Source: Acinetobacter sp. CFCC 10889
GTDB lineage: Bacteria; Pseudomonadota; Gammaproteobacteria; Pseudomonadales; Moraxellaceae
Assembly (NCBI RefSeq): GCF_003268395.1
Contig: NZ_LQXQ01000007.1
Span: 42,686 to 106,685, forward strand
DNA: 64,000 bases
Direction of reading: 5' to 3'
Positions 26,275 to 33,408 of the stretch are shown one piece after another; positions within the stretch are counted from its first letter, which is position 1; each line of letters starts with the position of its first letter. The position numbers and the translations under genes were made by a program. The notes under the pieces are model-generated. The model was not told the origin of the DNA, did no database searches, and saw only the letters and a program-made list of their open reading frames with translations.

Positions 26275-27500
26275 TGTCAGGATGTGGTGCAGAACACGGC
26301 TTAATTTCTGTTGATCAAGCTTTGAATTTAATTGTAGAAAAAACCCAAGCTTTATCAGTGGAAAGCATTCCACTACAACAAGCTTTAAATCGTTATTTGG
26401 CTGAAAATGTCTACTCTCCGATCAATTTACCCTTATTTTCACAAAGTGCGGTGGATGGTTATGCAATTTGTGCAAAGGATGAGATTGAAGCAGAAACCGT
26501 ATTTGATCTGATTGGAGAAATTCGGGCAGGGCAAACAACCGATCTATTTTTGCAGCAAGGTCAAGCCATGCGAATTTTTACAGGTGCAAAAATTCCTGTA
26601 GGAACAACTACGATTGCACGGCAGGAAATCGTAGATTTACTTGATTCAAATCAAATTAAAATTACAGAACAATTAAAACAACATGCTGATCTGAGAGATG
26701 TTGGTGAAGAAATTGCCATTGGACAAAGTCTGGCCGAGCAAGGTCAACAACTTTCAGTTGGGGCAATTGCAGCTTTGAGTATGGCAGGCATTCAACAGGT
26801 ACAAGTTTATCAATATCCTAAAATCGCTGTGGTGATTACAGGCGATGAAGTGGCTGAATCGATAGAGGACTTTGCATCAGGTCAAATTTTTGATGCCAAT
26901 GCGCCGTTGATTCGAGCATGGTTTGCACAGCGTAACCAACAGGTCGATATTTTCCATGTGCAAGATACAGCGGAAGCTGTAAAGACCTTACTGCATGATT
27001 TAACTGAAAATTATCAACTGATTTTGACCACAGGCGGAATTTCTGTTGGTGATTATGATTTTATTCGTCCTGTGGCTTTAGATTTAGGCTTTGAACAGAT
27101 CTTCTGGAAAATCAAACAGAAACCCGGCAAGCCTATGTTTTTTGCCGAACTATCCAAAGTTGATCAAACACATTGTTATTTGTTGGGTTTACCGGGCAAT
27201 CCTGCTGCGGTCTATGTGGGTATGCAGATTTATACGGCAACATTATTAAATGCGTTACAAGGTCAAAAACAGCTCCCGCAATGGTTTCAGGCAAGGCTCA
27301 GTCATGATTTAAAAGCGGATACACGGGAGCGTTTTCTGAGAATGTCAGCCCATTTTGAACAGGCAAATTTAACAGTAAAAAGTTTAGGCAAACAACAATC
27401 TCACATGTTGAGTAATTTGATGCACGCCAATAGTCTCGTACGCATTCCAGCACATGAACAGATGCAAGCAGGGCAAATCGTGCAGGGTATTTTTATTTAA
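26274..27500 (+). CDS. moeA: Molybdopterin molybdenumtransferase MoeA
   Basis: A 408-residue MoeA. It has the domain I/II substrate region (LPLFSQSAVDGYAI, IFTGAKIPVGTTTI) and a molybdopterin-binding domain with VVITGDEV, TTGGISVGDYDF and LPGNPAAVYVGM. It inserts molybdate into adenylated molybdopterin made by the preceding fusion. It is translationally coupled to that gene (TAATG) and followed 40 bp later by molybdate uptake genes. Confidence 0.93.
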   Translation: MSGCGAEHGLISVDQALNLIVEKTQALSVESIPLQQALNRYLAENVYSPINLPLFSQSAVDGYAICAKDEIEAETVFDLIGEIRAGQTTDLFLQQGQAMRIFTGAKIPVGTTTIARQEIVDLLDSNQIKITEQLKQHADLRDVGEEIAIGQSLAEQGQQLSVGAIAALSMAGIQQVQVYQYPKIAVVITGDEVAESIEDFASGQIFDANAPLIRAWFAQRNQQVDIFHVQDTAEAVKTLLHDLTENYQLILTTGGISVGDYDFIRPVALDLGFEQIFWKIKQKPGKPMFFAELSKVDQTHCYLLGLPGNPAAVYVGMQIYTATLLNALQGQKQLPQWFQARLSHDLKADTRERFLRMSAHFEQANLTVKSLGKQQSHMLSNLMHANSLVRIPAHEQMQAGQIVQGIFI

Positions 27501-27540
27501 TACAAATTTATTGATGATGAACAATAAAAGAGGAAATTCA

Positions 27541-28302
27541 ATGATTAACAAAATGCTCTTAGCGAGTGGATTGATCTCTTTTGTGAGCTTCGGTCATGCT
27601 GAAACCGTTAAAGTCTATGCCGCTGCAAGTTTAACCAATGCACTGACGGATATTGTCCGGATCTATGAAAAACAACATCCTCAAACCGATATTATCCCTG
27701 TTTTTGGTGCATCTTCAGCGCTCGCTAAACAAATTGAAGCAGGTGCAAAAAGTGATGTATTTTTCTCTGCCGATGTGGACTGGATGACTTATTTAATCAA
27801 AAAGCAAATGATTCATGAGCAACAGGTCAAACCATTATTAAGCAATCAATTGGTGGTGATCAGTCCAGAAAATTTAAATATTTTATTTAAAGCACAACCA
27901 AATTTTAACTTTGCTCAAGCCTTTAAAGGGCGTTTATGTACAGGGCAAATGGAATCCGTGCCTGTTGGAAAATATGCCAAACAAAGTCTGATTAAACTCA
28001 ATTGGTTGGACAATTTAAAGGGTCGTATTGTTGGAACTGACGATGTACGTTCAGCTTTGGCATTTGTAGAAAGAGGTGAGTGTGAAGTAGGAATCGTCTA
28101 TAAAACCGATGCTTTAATCAGTCAAAAAGTTAAAATTATCGGGACATTTCCACAAAATAGTCATCATCCGATTATTTATCCAATGGCTTTGACCAAACAA
28201 GGTGAAAACAATGCTGATGCACAGCAATTTAATCAATTTGTGCATCGCAATCCGCAGGCAAAAGCAATTTTTGTGAAATATGGTTTTGTTGTAAATCCAT
28301 AA
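27541..28302 (+). CDS. modA: Molybdate-binding periplasmic protein ModA
   Basis: A 253-residue ABC solute-binding protein. Start at 27541 with AGAGGAAA upstream. The signal peptide ends around GHA/ETVKVYAA. The anion site regions AAASLTNAL, FGASSALAKQIEAGAKSDVF and SVPVGKYAK match ModA. It supplies molybdate to the MoeA step. Confidence 0.92.
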   Translation: MINKMLLASGLISFVSFGHAETVKVYAAASLTNALTDIVRIYEKQHPQTDIIPVFGASSALAKQIEAGAKSDVFFSADVDWMTYLIKKQMIHEQQVKPLLSNQLVVISPENLNILFKAQPNFNFAQAFKGRLCTGQMESVPVGKYAKQSLIKLNWLDNLKGRIVGTDDVRSALAFVERGECEVGIVYKTDALISQKVKIIGTFPQNSHHPIIYPMALTKQGENNADAQQFNQFVHRNPQAKAIFVKYGFVVNP

Positions 28303-28319
28303 ATCAATAGAATTGATCG

Positions 28320-29006
28320 ATGAGCCTATTTAGCCCCGAAGAACTCAGCGCACTATATCTGTCTGCGAAAGTTGCGCTGTTTGCAACCGCATTTAGTTTG
28401 CCTTTCGCTATTGGATTGGCATGGGTTCTGGCACGTTATGATTTTAAATTTAAAGTCATTGTCGAAGCTTTTTTACAACTCCCGATGGTTCTACCACCTG
28501 TGGTCTTGGGTTATCTCTTATTGATTCTATTTGGTAATCAAGGGTTTATTGGACAATATTTATCTGCGATAGGCTTTGAGTTAGCATTTAATTGGAAAGG
28601 GGCAGTACTGACTTCAATGATTGTTGGTTTTCCTTTACTTGTGCAACCAATTCGCTTGGCATTTCAACTTTCAGATCGGCACTTGGAAGAAGTTGCACAA
28701 ACTTTAGGTGCAAGTTTCAGGCAAATATTTTTTAAAATATATTTACCTTTGGCATATCCGGGTATTTTAATGGGCTGTATTTTAGGTTTTAGTCGTAGTC
28801 TTGGAGAATTTGGTGCAACGATAACATTCATTGGTAATATTCCCGATGAAACCCGTACTATTCCCATCGCGATTTATTCATTTTTACAACAACCAGAGGG
28901 AGAAATCATGGCAATGCGTTTGGTTGTATTGTCATTGATTTTGGCATTTGGAGCTTTGATAAGCAATTTTTACTTGATGAGGAAATATCAGAGAACTGTA
29001 GAATAA
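28320..29006 (+). CDS. modB: Molybdate ABC transporter permease ModB
   Basis: A 228-residue permease with five or six TM helices and the EAA-loop typical of binding-protein-dependent permeases (EVAQTLGASFRQIFFKIYLP). SLGEFGATITFIGN is the ModB-specific segment. The start is 17 bp after modA. No ATPase gene follows, so the expected modC is absent from this operon; the next features belong to a dif-integrated element. Confidence 0.92.
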   Translation: MSLFSPEELSALYLSAKVALFATAFSLPFAIGLAWVLARYDFKFKVIVEAFLQLPMVLPPVVLGYLLLILFGNQGFIGQYLSAIGFELAFNWKGAVLTSMIVGFPLLVQPIRLAFQLSDRHLEEVAQTLGASFRQIFFKIYLPLAYPGILMGCILGFSRSLGEFGATITFIGNIPDETRTIPIAIYSFLQQPEGEIMAMRLVVLSLILAFGALISNFYLMRKYQRTVE

Positions 29007-29118
29007 TAACAACCATCTCAGTTTATTCATTACTAAAATAAAAAACTAAAATAGCGATAGTGAAATTATTTATGGTGTTTAATACATAATTTATTTATAT
29101 AAATCAAATACATGAATA

Positions 29119-29153
29119 ATTTCGCATAATGTTGATGCGTGATTATGTTACTT
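29119..29153 (+). other. attP1-like Xer site with 13-bp centre
   Basis: The XerC arm ATTTCGCATAA is identical to that of dif. The XerD-like arm TTATGTTACTT matches dif at 9 of 11 positions. They are separated by 13 bp instead of 6. An over-long centre is the known peculiarity of CTX phage attP1. Confidence 0.6.
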
Positions 29154-29224
29154 GCACTGCACCTGCTAAAAATGCCTTTTTCCCGACCAGAAAAGGGCAT
29201 TTTTGTTTATGACAATTGCAGTGC

Positions 29225-29252
29225 ATTTAACATAGTCCGCATTATGGGAAAG
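29225..29252 (-). other. attP2-like Xer site, inverted, 6-bp centre
   Basis: Read on the minus strand, the XerC arm is CTTTCCCATAA (9 of 11 to dif) and the XerD arm is CTATGTTAAAT (10 of 11), with centre TGCGGA. It faces the site at 29119. The two can pair through TGCACTGC, TATGTTA and ATGCG blocks. The 71 bp between them contain a further hairpin (AAAATGCC...GGCATTTT at about 29169-29206), so the region can fold into one long stem as single-stranded DNA. Confidence 0.62.
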
Positions 29253-29263
29253 CAAGCTACACA

Positions 29264-29290
29264 ATAAAAAAGGGCGAATAAATCGCCCTA
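29264..29290 (-). terminator. Rho-independent terminator of the repressor-like gene
   Basis: AGGGCGA-ATAAA(A)-TCGCCCT hairpin followed on the minus strand by TTTTTTATTG. It lies 30 bp downstream of the minus-strand gene ending at 29320. Confidence 0.75.
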
Positions 29291-29319
29291 TATTTAGTAA
29301 TCAGGATCAACATAGATTA

Positions 29320-29511
29320 TTAGTCTTTTTTTAGTATTTCTTCACGATATTTTAATACATCAGATGTCTTAATATCTTTAAGGTGTTTTCTAATAAGTGC
29401 ATGAAGAACATCAGATTCTTTTATACGCATTTTGGTTTCAATCATCATATTTAATGTGATTTCTTGAAGCATTTCTTCCTCTTCATCTCGAATTCTTACA
29501 GTTGTGGACAT
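29320..29511 (-). CDS. Ribbon-helix-helix-like small protein (putative repressor of the dif element)
   Basis: A 63-residue charged protein. Its start (TTVRIRDEEEEMLQEITLN) followed by two helices (KESDVLHALIRKHL) looks like a ribbon-helix-helix DNA-binding protein, though the match is only by pattern. TTGGAGC precedes the ATG at 29511. A strong terminator follows. It is divergent from the three-gene run, with a palindromic region between, the usual layout of a phage or element repressor. Confidence 0.65.
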   Translation of the reverse strand: MSTTVRIRDEEEEMLQEITLNMMIETKMRIKESDVLHALIRKHLKDIKTSDVLKYREEILKKD

Positions 29512-29520
29512 TCATTTGCT

Positions 29521-29558
29521 CCAATGTGATTTGTAATTTATATCGTATTACATATTGG
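29521..29558. promoter_or_regulatory. Nested palindromic operator between divergent element genes
   Basis: An outer CCAAT/ATTGG pair (29521-29525 and 29554-29558) encloses TGTAAT/ATTACA (29532-29537 and 29547-29552). A second near-palindrome (AACTTGT-G-ACAAATT) lies at about 29595-29609, around the start of the next gene. These are likely binding sites for the ribbon-helix-helix-like protein. Confidence 0.5.
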
Positions 29559-29615
29559 CAAGCAACATATAACATGTTATTTTCCTGTTAAATGTAACTT
29601 GTGACAAATTACAAA

Positions 29616-30026
29616 ATGGAAAAACAACAGGCTTTAGCAAAGATAGAAGAGTTGATCACTTATTTTCACAGTGATCCTTTTTTGCGCTCAGAACGATTCG
29701 ATGCTTGGTCAGAAGCATACGACTTGATGTACGACTTACATCAGGCACGTCACATTGATGCATTGGAGCTTTTAGAGCTGCAACAACGTCTATCGACATT
29801 TCCTGAATTACAAACACAAAAATCATTTGAATCTGTTGCCAAAGTTGTTTTTGACCGTGCTTGCCAATTGATCATTGGGGGGAATCCTGCATTTGAATCT
29901 GAAAAGGTTCTTTTTCATCTTGAGATGGTGATGCAGGAGTGGGGCTATAAGTCTGCTGTTGTCGCTGAATACTGCGATTCAGTCAAAGAAGAAAACGATG
30001 TTATGCGTGAAATGGGGATTGAATAA
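29616..30026 (+). CDS. Unrecognised acidic helical protein of the dif element
   Basis: A 136-residue protein from ATG 29616 (an in-frame GTG at 29601 would add five residues; neither has a clear ribosome site). It is predominantly helical and acidic, with no TM segment (FDAWSEAYDLMYDLHQARHI, ALELLELQQRLSTF, LEMVMQEWGYKSAVVAEY). I do not recognise a family. Its stop overlaps the next start as TAATG. As the largest gene of a Xer-dependent element it is the best candidate for a replication or packaging function, but that is only inference. Confidence 0.7.
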   Translation: MEKQQALAKIEELITYFHSDPFLRSERFDAWSEAYDLMYDLHQARHIDALELLELQQRLSTFPELQTQKSFESVAKVVFDRACQLIIGGNPAFESEKVLFHLEMVMQEWGYKSAVVAEYCDSVKEENDVMREMGIE

Positions 30027-30136
30027 TGTTGGCTAAAAAACAATCAATACCGCAAGTTTGCTCGTGGGGAATGGGATTTTTAGAGACCCCCATTAATAAG
30101 ATGCCAGTAACCATTTCTCACTGGAGATATTTATGA
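30026..30136 (+). CDS. 36-residue protein, translationally coupled
   Basis: A reading frame of 36 codons beginning at the TAATG overlap with the previous gene and ending with an ATGA overlap into the next. The protein starts MLAKKQSIPQVCSWGMGF and ends ISHWRYL. Coupling at both ends is the main evidence that it is translated. Function unknown. Confidence 0.5.
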   Translation: MLAKKQSIPQVCSWGMGFLETPINKMPVTISHWRYL

Positions 30137-30204
30137 AGTTTTTAATTTTAGCTTTAATTTTCATTGTTTTTATTGCGTGGCTTTTCTTTCCTAAGCCTCG
30201 ATAA
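30133..30204 (+). CDS. 23-residue single-TM peptide
   Basis: MKFLILALIFIVFIAWLFF followed by PKPR: one hydrophobic helix with a short basic tail. CTGGAGATATTT provides a good ribosome site, and the start overlaps the preceding stop (ATGA). Tiny membrane proteins of this shape are common among filamentous phage minor coat and morphogenesis proteins, but the similarity is only in shape. It lies 11 bp before dif. Confidence 0.55.
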   Translation: MKFLILALIFIVFIAWLFFPKPR

Positions 30205-30215
30205 ATAGAGCGCAG

Positions 30216-30243
30216 ATTTCGCATAATGTATATTATGTTAAAT
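30216..30243 (+). other. Chromosomal dif site (XerC/XerD)
   Basis: XerC arm ATTTCGCATAA, centre TGTATA, XerD arm TTATGTTAAAT. It matches E. coli dif at 25 of 28 positions, with identical centre and XerD arm. It is the site where chromosome dimers are resolved and marks the replication terminus region. Confidence 0.9.
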
Positions 30244-30409
30244 GGGATATCAGAGATTGCACCCGATCAACAGCAAGTGTTGGCGCAACTTTTACTATAA
30301 ATAAATCGCCGTTCGTTAATCAGAAGATCTTTATTCTCCACAAAAAATAATATGCCGCCTTTATTCATTGTGAATTTTAACTAGATTAGGGATTACTCTT
30401 AGTATCAGA

Positions 30410-31093
30410 CTATAGTAGCTTAAACACAATTGGACCAATAAAAACCATCATGATGCCTGAAATAATCATTGCTAAACTAGCAATTACCCCCTCTTCAGCA
30501 TGACGTTGTTTTGCCCTTGCAACACCCATTGCATGTGCACCATTACCTAAAGCAGTACCATTGGCGATTTTGTTATGACCACTACTACAGAGTTGCAGGA
30601 TCAAATCACCAAACAACATACCAACCAAACCTGTAATGACTGTAAATAATGGAATTAAACTTACAGATGCATTAATTTTTTCAGTGAGAATGAGTGCAAA
30701 AGGAATAGAAATTGAACGAGCAAATAAACTATTTTTCACGATGCTATCTAATTGAAAAATTGAAGCTAAATACCAACTACTGAGCATACCTATGCTCATG
30801 GAAATACATGAACTCAGGATTAAAACTTTAAAATTTTTACAGATCATCTCTCGATAATGAAATACAGGCACTGCAAAAGAAATGGTAATTGGAGCTAACA
30901 TCCATACTAAAAATTGCGTATAGTGATAATAATCTATGAAATTTTTATTGCTGAGATAAATGAGAATAATACATAAAATAGGAACTGTAATAATTGGAGA
31001 AAAATAAATTTTTTGTGTTTTTAGAAAAAATGTCTTAGCACAAAAATAACCAATAATTGTGATAATAAGAAAAAATATTGACCAAATATTCAT
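30410..31093 (-). CDS. lrgB: LrgB/CidB family membrane protein
   Basis: A 227-residue protein with about six TM helices. The LrgB signature lies near the C-terminus (NGTALGNGAHAMGVARAKQR). The ATG at 31093 is 7 bp after the lrgA stop; an upstream in-frame TTG is less likely. LrgAB were described as holin/antiholin-like, and homologues move small organic acids such as pyruvate or glycolate. Next to an aspartase operon, a metabolite-transport role is at least as likely as a lysis role. Confidence 0.88.
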   Translation of the reverse strand: MNIWSIFFLIITIIGYFCAKTFFLKTQKIYFSPIITVPILCIILIYLSNKNFIDYYHYTQFLVWMLAPITISFAVPVFHYREMICKNFKVLILSSCISMSIGMLSSWYLASIFQLDSIVKNSLFARSISIPFALILTEKINASVSLIPLFTVITGLVGMLFGDLILQLCSSGHNKIANGTALGNGAHAMGVARAKQRHAEEGVIASLAMIISGIMMVFIGPIVFKLL

Positions 31094-31100
31094 TAACAAC

Positions 31101-31487
31101 CTAAGATTTCATCAATAAACGGACAGTAAATATTGAGCTCAACATCACCAAACATGTACTAATAAAAACGACGATCAGAATTTTCACACCATCTTTGATT
31201 AATAGGTCTTGATATTGAATAATACCGACAACAGGTGGAATAAAAAATAACAAAAGCTCTGCCAGTAAAATATTTGCACCGTGTTCAACATATTCAACTT
31301 TCAAAAAATTTTTCTGTAGTAAAAACAGTAATAAAAAAAATCCTAATATACTACTCGAGATTTGAATATTAAAAATGGACTGCAATTGATCCGCTACTGC
31401 CCAAATCAAAAAAATAATGAAAATCTGAGAGGCATTTATTGAAAATTTTGCAAATAAATTTGAATCTAATCGCTTTTTTTTACTCAT
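31101..31487 (-). CDS. lrgA: LrgA/CidA family membrane protein
   Basis: A 128-residue protein with four TM helices in LrgA arrangement (SSILGFFLLLFLLQK, LLFFIPPVVGIIQYQDLL; the IPP-VG segment is typical). It is coupled to the upstream gene by a 4-bp overlap and to lrgB by a short gap. It is the partner subunit of LrgB. Confidence 0.85.
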   Translation of the reverse strand: MSKKKRLDSNLFAKFSINASQIFIIFLIWAVADQLQSIFNIQISSSILGFFLLLFLLQKNFLKVEYVEHGANILLAELLLFFIPPVVGIIQYQDLLIKDGVKILIVVFISTCLVMLSSIFTVRLLMKS

Positions 31488-32290
31488 GATGCCGTAGACA
31501 ACTGCTTAGCATTAAAGATACGAGTTGTCATGTATTCACTATAAACTGATAATTTTTCAAAAACATGTTCAGAATAAAACATATCATCAACTAGATGTGT
31601 TGCCTGATCCAGTGTCAATGTAACCAATGGCACTAAAATTTGAGCATTCATTTCTGCAAAATCAGCACATAGTTCTACGTATTGTACATCTTTATTTTTA
31701 AATAATAATTTACGCATATCTAAATCTAAAATATCTAATTTTTTATGCGTTGAAGAAATCATAAAAATACGTACACCAAATTGTATCTCTAAGCTTTTTA
31801 ATTGATTTGAATGAGTTTTAATCTCTGAGAGAATAAAAATATTTTTGACTTTTTTATTACATAAAGCTGCAAATAGGTATTGATATAAAAATACAGTATT
31901 GTCCTGTTCTATATCACTAAACTGAATGGAGAAATTCAAATCCTGCAAAATTTCAGTATTTTTTGCTAATTCCATCTCACTAGTATCAAAATATTGATTG
32001 AAAATATTAGATACCGTTTTGGTTTTCGGTGTCGTATAAATTGTTTTCTGATTTAAATTAGACAAAATAAAAGGCGAAAATAAATAAGCAATGTCATAAC
32101 TTTGTAAATGAATCGCACTTTGAATAATTGCAGTACAGTTAGCCTGTGCTTGTATTCTACATTGAGCAGCATGCAATAACCGTGTTGTAAGCTCATGTAA
32201 ATCGAGATCTAGGCATTTTAAAATATCGTCAAAACATATTTCACTGTTAAAAACTTCACTGAGTTGTTGAAGTATTTCTGTTTTAAACAT
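31484..32290 (-). CDS. Unrecognised 268-residue protein upstream of lrgAB
   Basis: A soluble-looking protein with no TM helices. It has an N-terminal helical part (ILQQLSEVFNSEICFDDILK) and a mixed alpha/beta remainder (VKNIFILSEIKTHSNQLKSL, VPLVTLTLDQATHLVDDMFY). I do not recognise a family. I prefer ATG 32290 to the in-frame TTG at 32302. Its stop overlaps the lrgA start, so it is probably co-translated and functionally tied to LrgAB, perhaps as regulator or enzyme for the transported acid. Confidence 0.75.
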   Translation of the reverse strand: MFKTEILQQLSEVFNSEICFDDILKCLDLDLHELTTRLLHAAQCRIQAQANCTAIIQSAIHLQSYDIAYLFSPFILSNLNQKTIYTTPKTKTVSNIFNQYFDTSEMELAKNTEILQDLNFSIQFSDIEQDNTVFLYQYLFAALCNKKVKNIFILSEIKTHSNQLKSLEIQFGVRIFMISSTHKKLDILDLDMRKLLFKNKDVQYVELCADFAEMNAQILVPLVTLTLDQATHLVDDMFYSEHVFEKLSVYSEYMTTRIFNAKQLSTAS

Positions 32291-32404
32291 ACATGATTCC
32301 AATGCATTTATTTTACGCTGTTATAGTATAGAAAGCTTATTCTCTTTCATCTATACACAAATTTTGGCTAATTTTTTATAACAGATTAATTTTTTGTTTC
32401 CTCC

Positions 32405-33277
32405 TTAAGCGTGTGTCAAACTCTCCCAAACCAATTGTAAATTAGGATTTACATTTATTTTACTTTTTAAAATGTGAATTTCTTGCCTTGAATAATAAGA
32501 CTCGTTCCCAACTATTTTTAATTTTTTTTGTTTAATTTCATTATTTACAACATTTTTAGGCAGCCATGCTACACCTAAACCCTGTAAAACGAGTTCTTTT
32601 AAATCAAGTGCATTATCTGTTTCATATAAAATTTTATAATCAAGCATTTGAATTTTTTGATCTACATATTTCCTCAAATAGGCTTTAGAGCCATACATTA
32701 ATAATGGAATATTCTCATCTTTTTCAAAATCATAATTTTGCTCAACTGTACATACAGGAATAATATCCATTTCTCCTAATCTACAATGCGCAATTAAGTC
32801 CTCATCCAAGGAATTTAATAAAGTAGTATCAGCATAGCAAATTAAAAAATGACAACCGCCCTCTTTTAGATTTTTTAGTCCCTCACCCACGTTATTAGTA
32901 ATAATTTCAAGATGGAAATCCTTTAATTTTTCAGGTAAAAATTTCACGACTTGCGAAAAATAGTTCGACATTAAAGAATGTGAAACTGAAAATTTAATAA
33001 TTTTATCTTGTGTATTCAGTTTATTCAGTAAGCCCAATGTCAGATCAAGTTGATCTTTAATATTTTTCGCAGTAGATAAAAGCACTTGTCCAACTTCATT
33101 AAATTCGATATTTTTCCCATTTCTAATCAGAATTTCTTGCCCTAAATCCATCTCAATTTGTTGGATTCTTCTTGTAAATGCGGACTGTGTGACAAAACGG
33201 ATTTCTGCAGCTTTAGAAATAGACTTCATCTTATCAAGTGCCAAAATATCTTCAATCCATCGAATATCTAAACTCAT
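32405..33277 (-). CDS. LysR-type transcriptional regulator
   Basis: A 290-residue LysR protein. The N-terminal winged helix is RWIEDILALDKMKSISKAAE with FVTQSAFTRRIQQIE, and the effector domain follows. AGAGGAAG precedes the ATG. It is divergent from aspA and upstream of the gene set ending in lrgAB. A perfect 12-bp inverted repeat in the intergenic region is its likely operator. Confidence 0.9.
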   Translation of the reverse strand: MSLDIRWIEDILALDKMKSISKAAEIRFVTQSAFTRRIQQIEMDLGQEILIRNGKNIEFNEVGQVLLSTAKNIKDQLDLTLGLLNKLNTQDKIIKFSVSHSLMSNYFSQVVKFLPEKLKDFHLEIITNNVGEGLKNLKEGGCHFLICYADTTLLNSLDEDLIAHCRLGEMDIIPVCTVEQNYDFEKDENIPLLMYGSKAYLRKYVDQKIQMLDYKILYETDNALDLKELVLQGLGVAWLPKNVVNNEIKQKKLKIVGNESYYSRQEIHILKSKINVNPNLQLVWESLTHA

Positions 33278-33313
33278 TGGGCATTCTTCCTCTGATTAAA
33301 ACATCTACATTGT

Positions 33314-33348
33314 ATGCAAAAAATGCATGCATTTTACATTTTTTGCAT
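33314..33348. promoter_or_regulatory. Long perfect inverted repeat, likely LysR operator
   Basis: ATGCAAAAAATG (33314-33325) and CATTTTTTGCAT (33337-33348) are exact inverted 12-mers around an 11-nt centre that itself contains half of TGCATGCA. It lies between the LysR gene and aspA, about 60 bp before the aspA start. Confidence 0.7.
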
Positions 33349-33408
33349 TGGTCAGGCTGATTTTTTACTTTTATGCTTTTATTAAATCTTCATTGGACAA
33401 TATTCATG

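Larger units (their letters stand above)
29119..30243. mobile_element. Small dif-integrated element with CTX-phage-like folded attachment site
   Basis: The element is bounded on the left by an Xer arm and on the right by a complete dif site. The two share 14 identical bases (ATTTCGCATAATGT at 29119 and 30216). An inverted second Xer site and a large hairpin lie just inside the left end. Inside are a repressor-like gene on the minus strand, an operator region, and three small coupled genes on the plus strand. No integrase is encoded, as expected for an element that uses host XerC/XerD. At about 1.1 kb it is much shorter than known inoviruses, so it may be a satellite, a remnant or something new. 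Confidence 0.65.

Noticed and set aside
29119..30243. A plasmid-type pdif module
   Set aside because: pdif modules carry normal 6-bp centres on both sides; here one site has a 13-bp centre and pairs with an inverted neighbour, which fits a folded phage-type site better.
30235..30300. A 21-codon frame starting inside dif (MLNGISEIAPDQQQ)
   Set aside because: No ribosome site; the start is within the Xer arm. It may be the tail of a decayed gene but cannot be supported.
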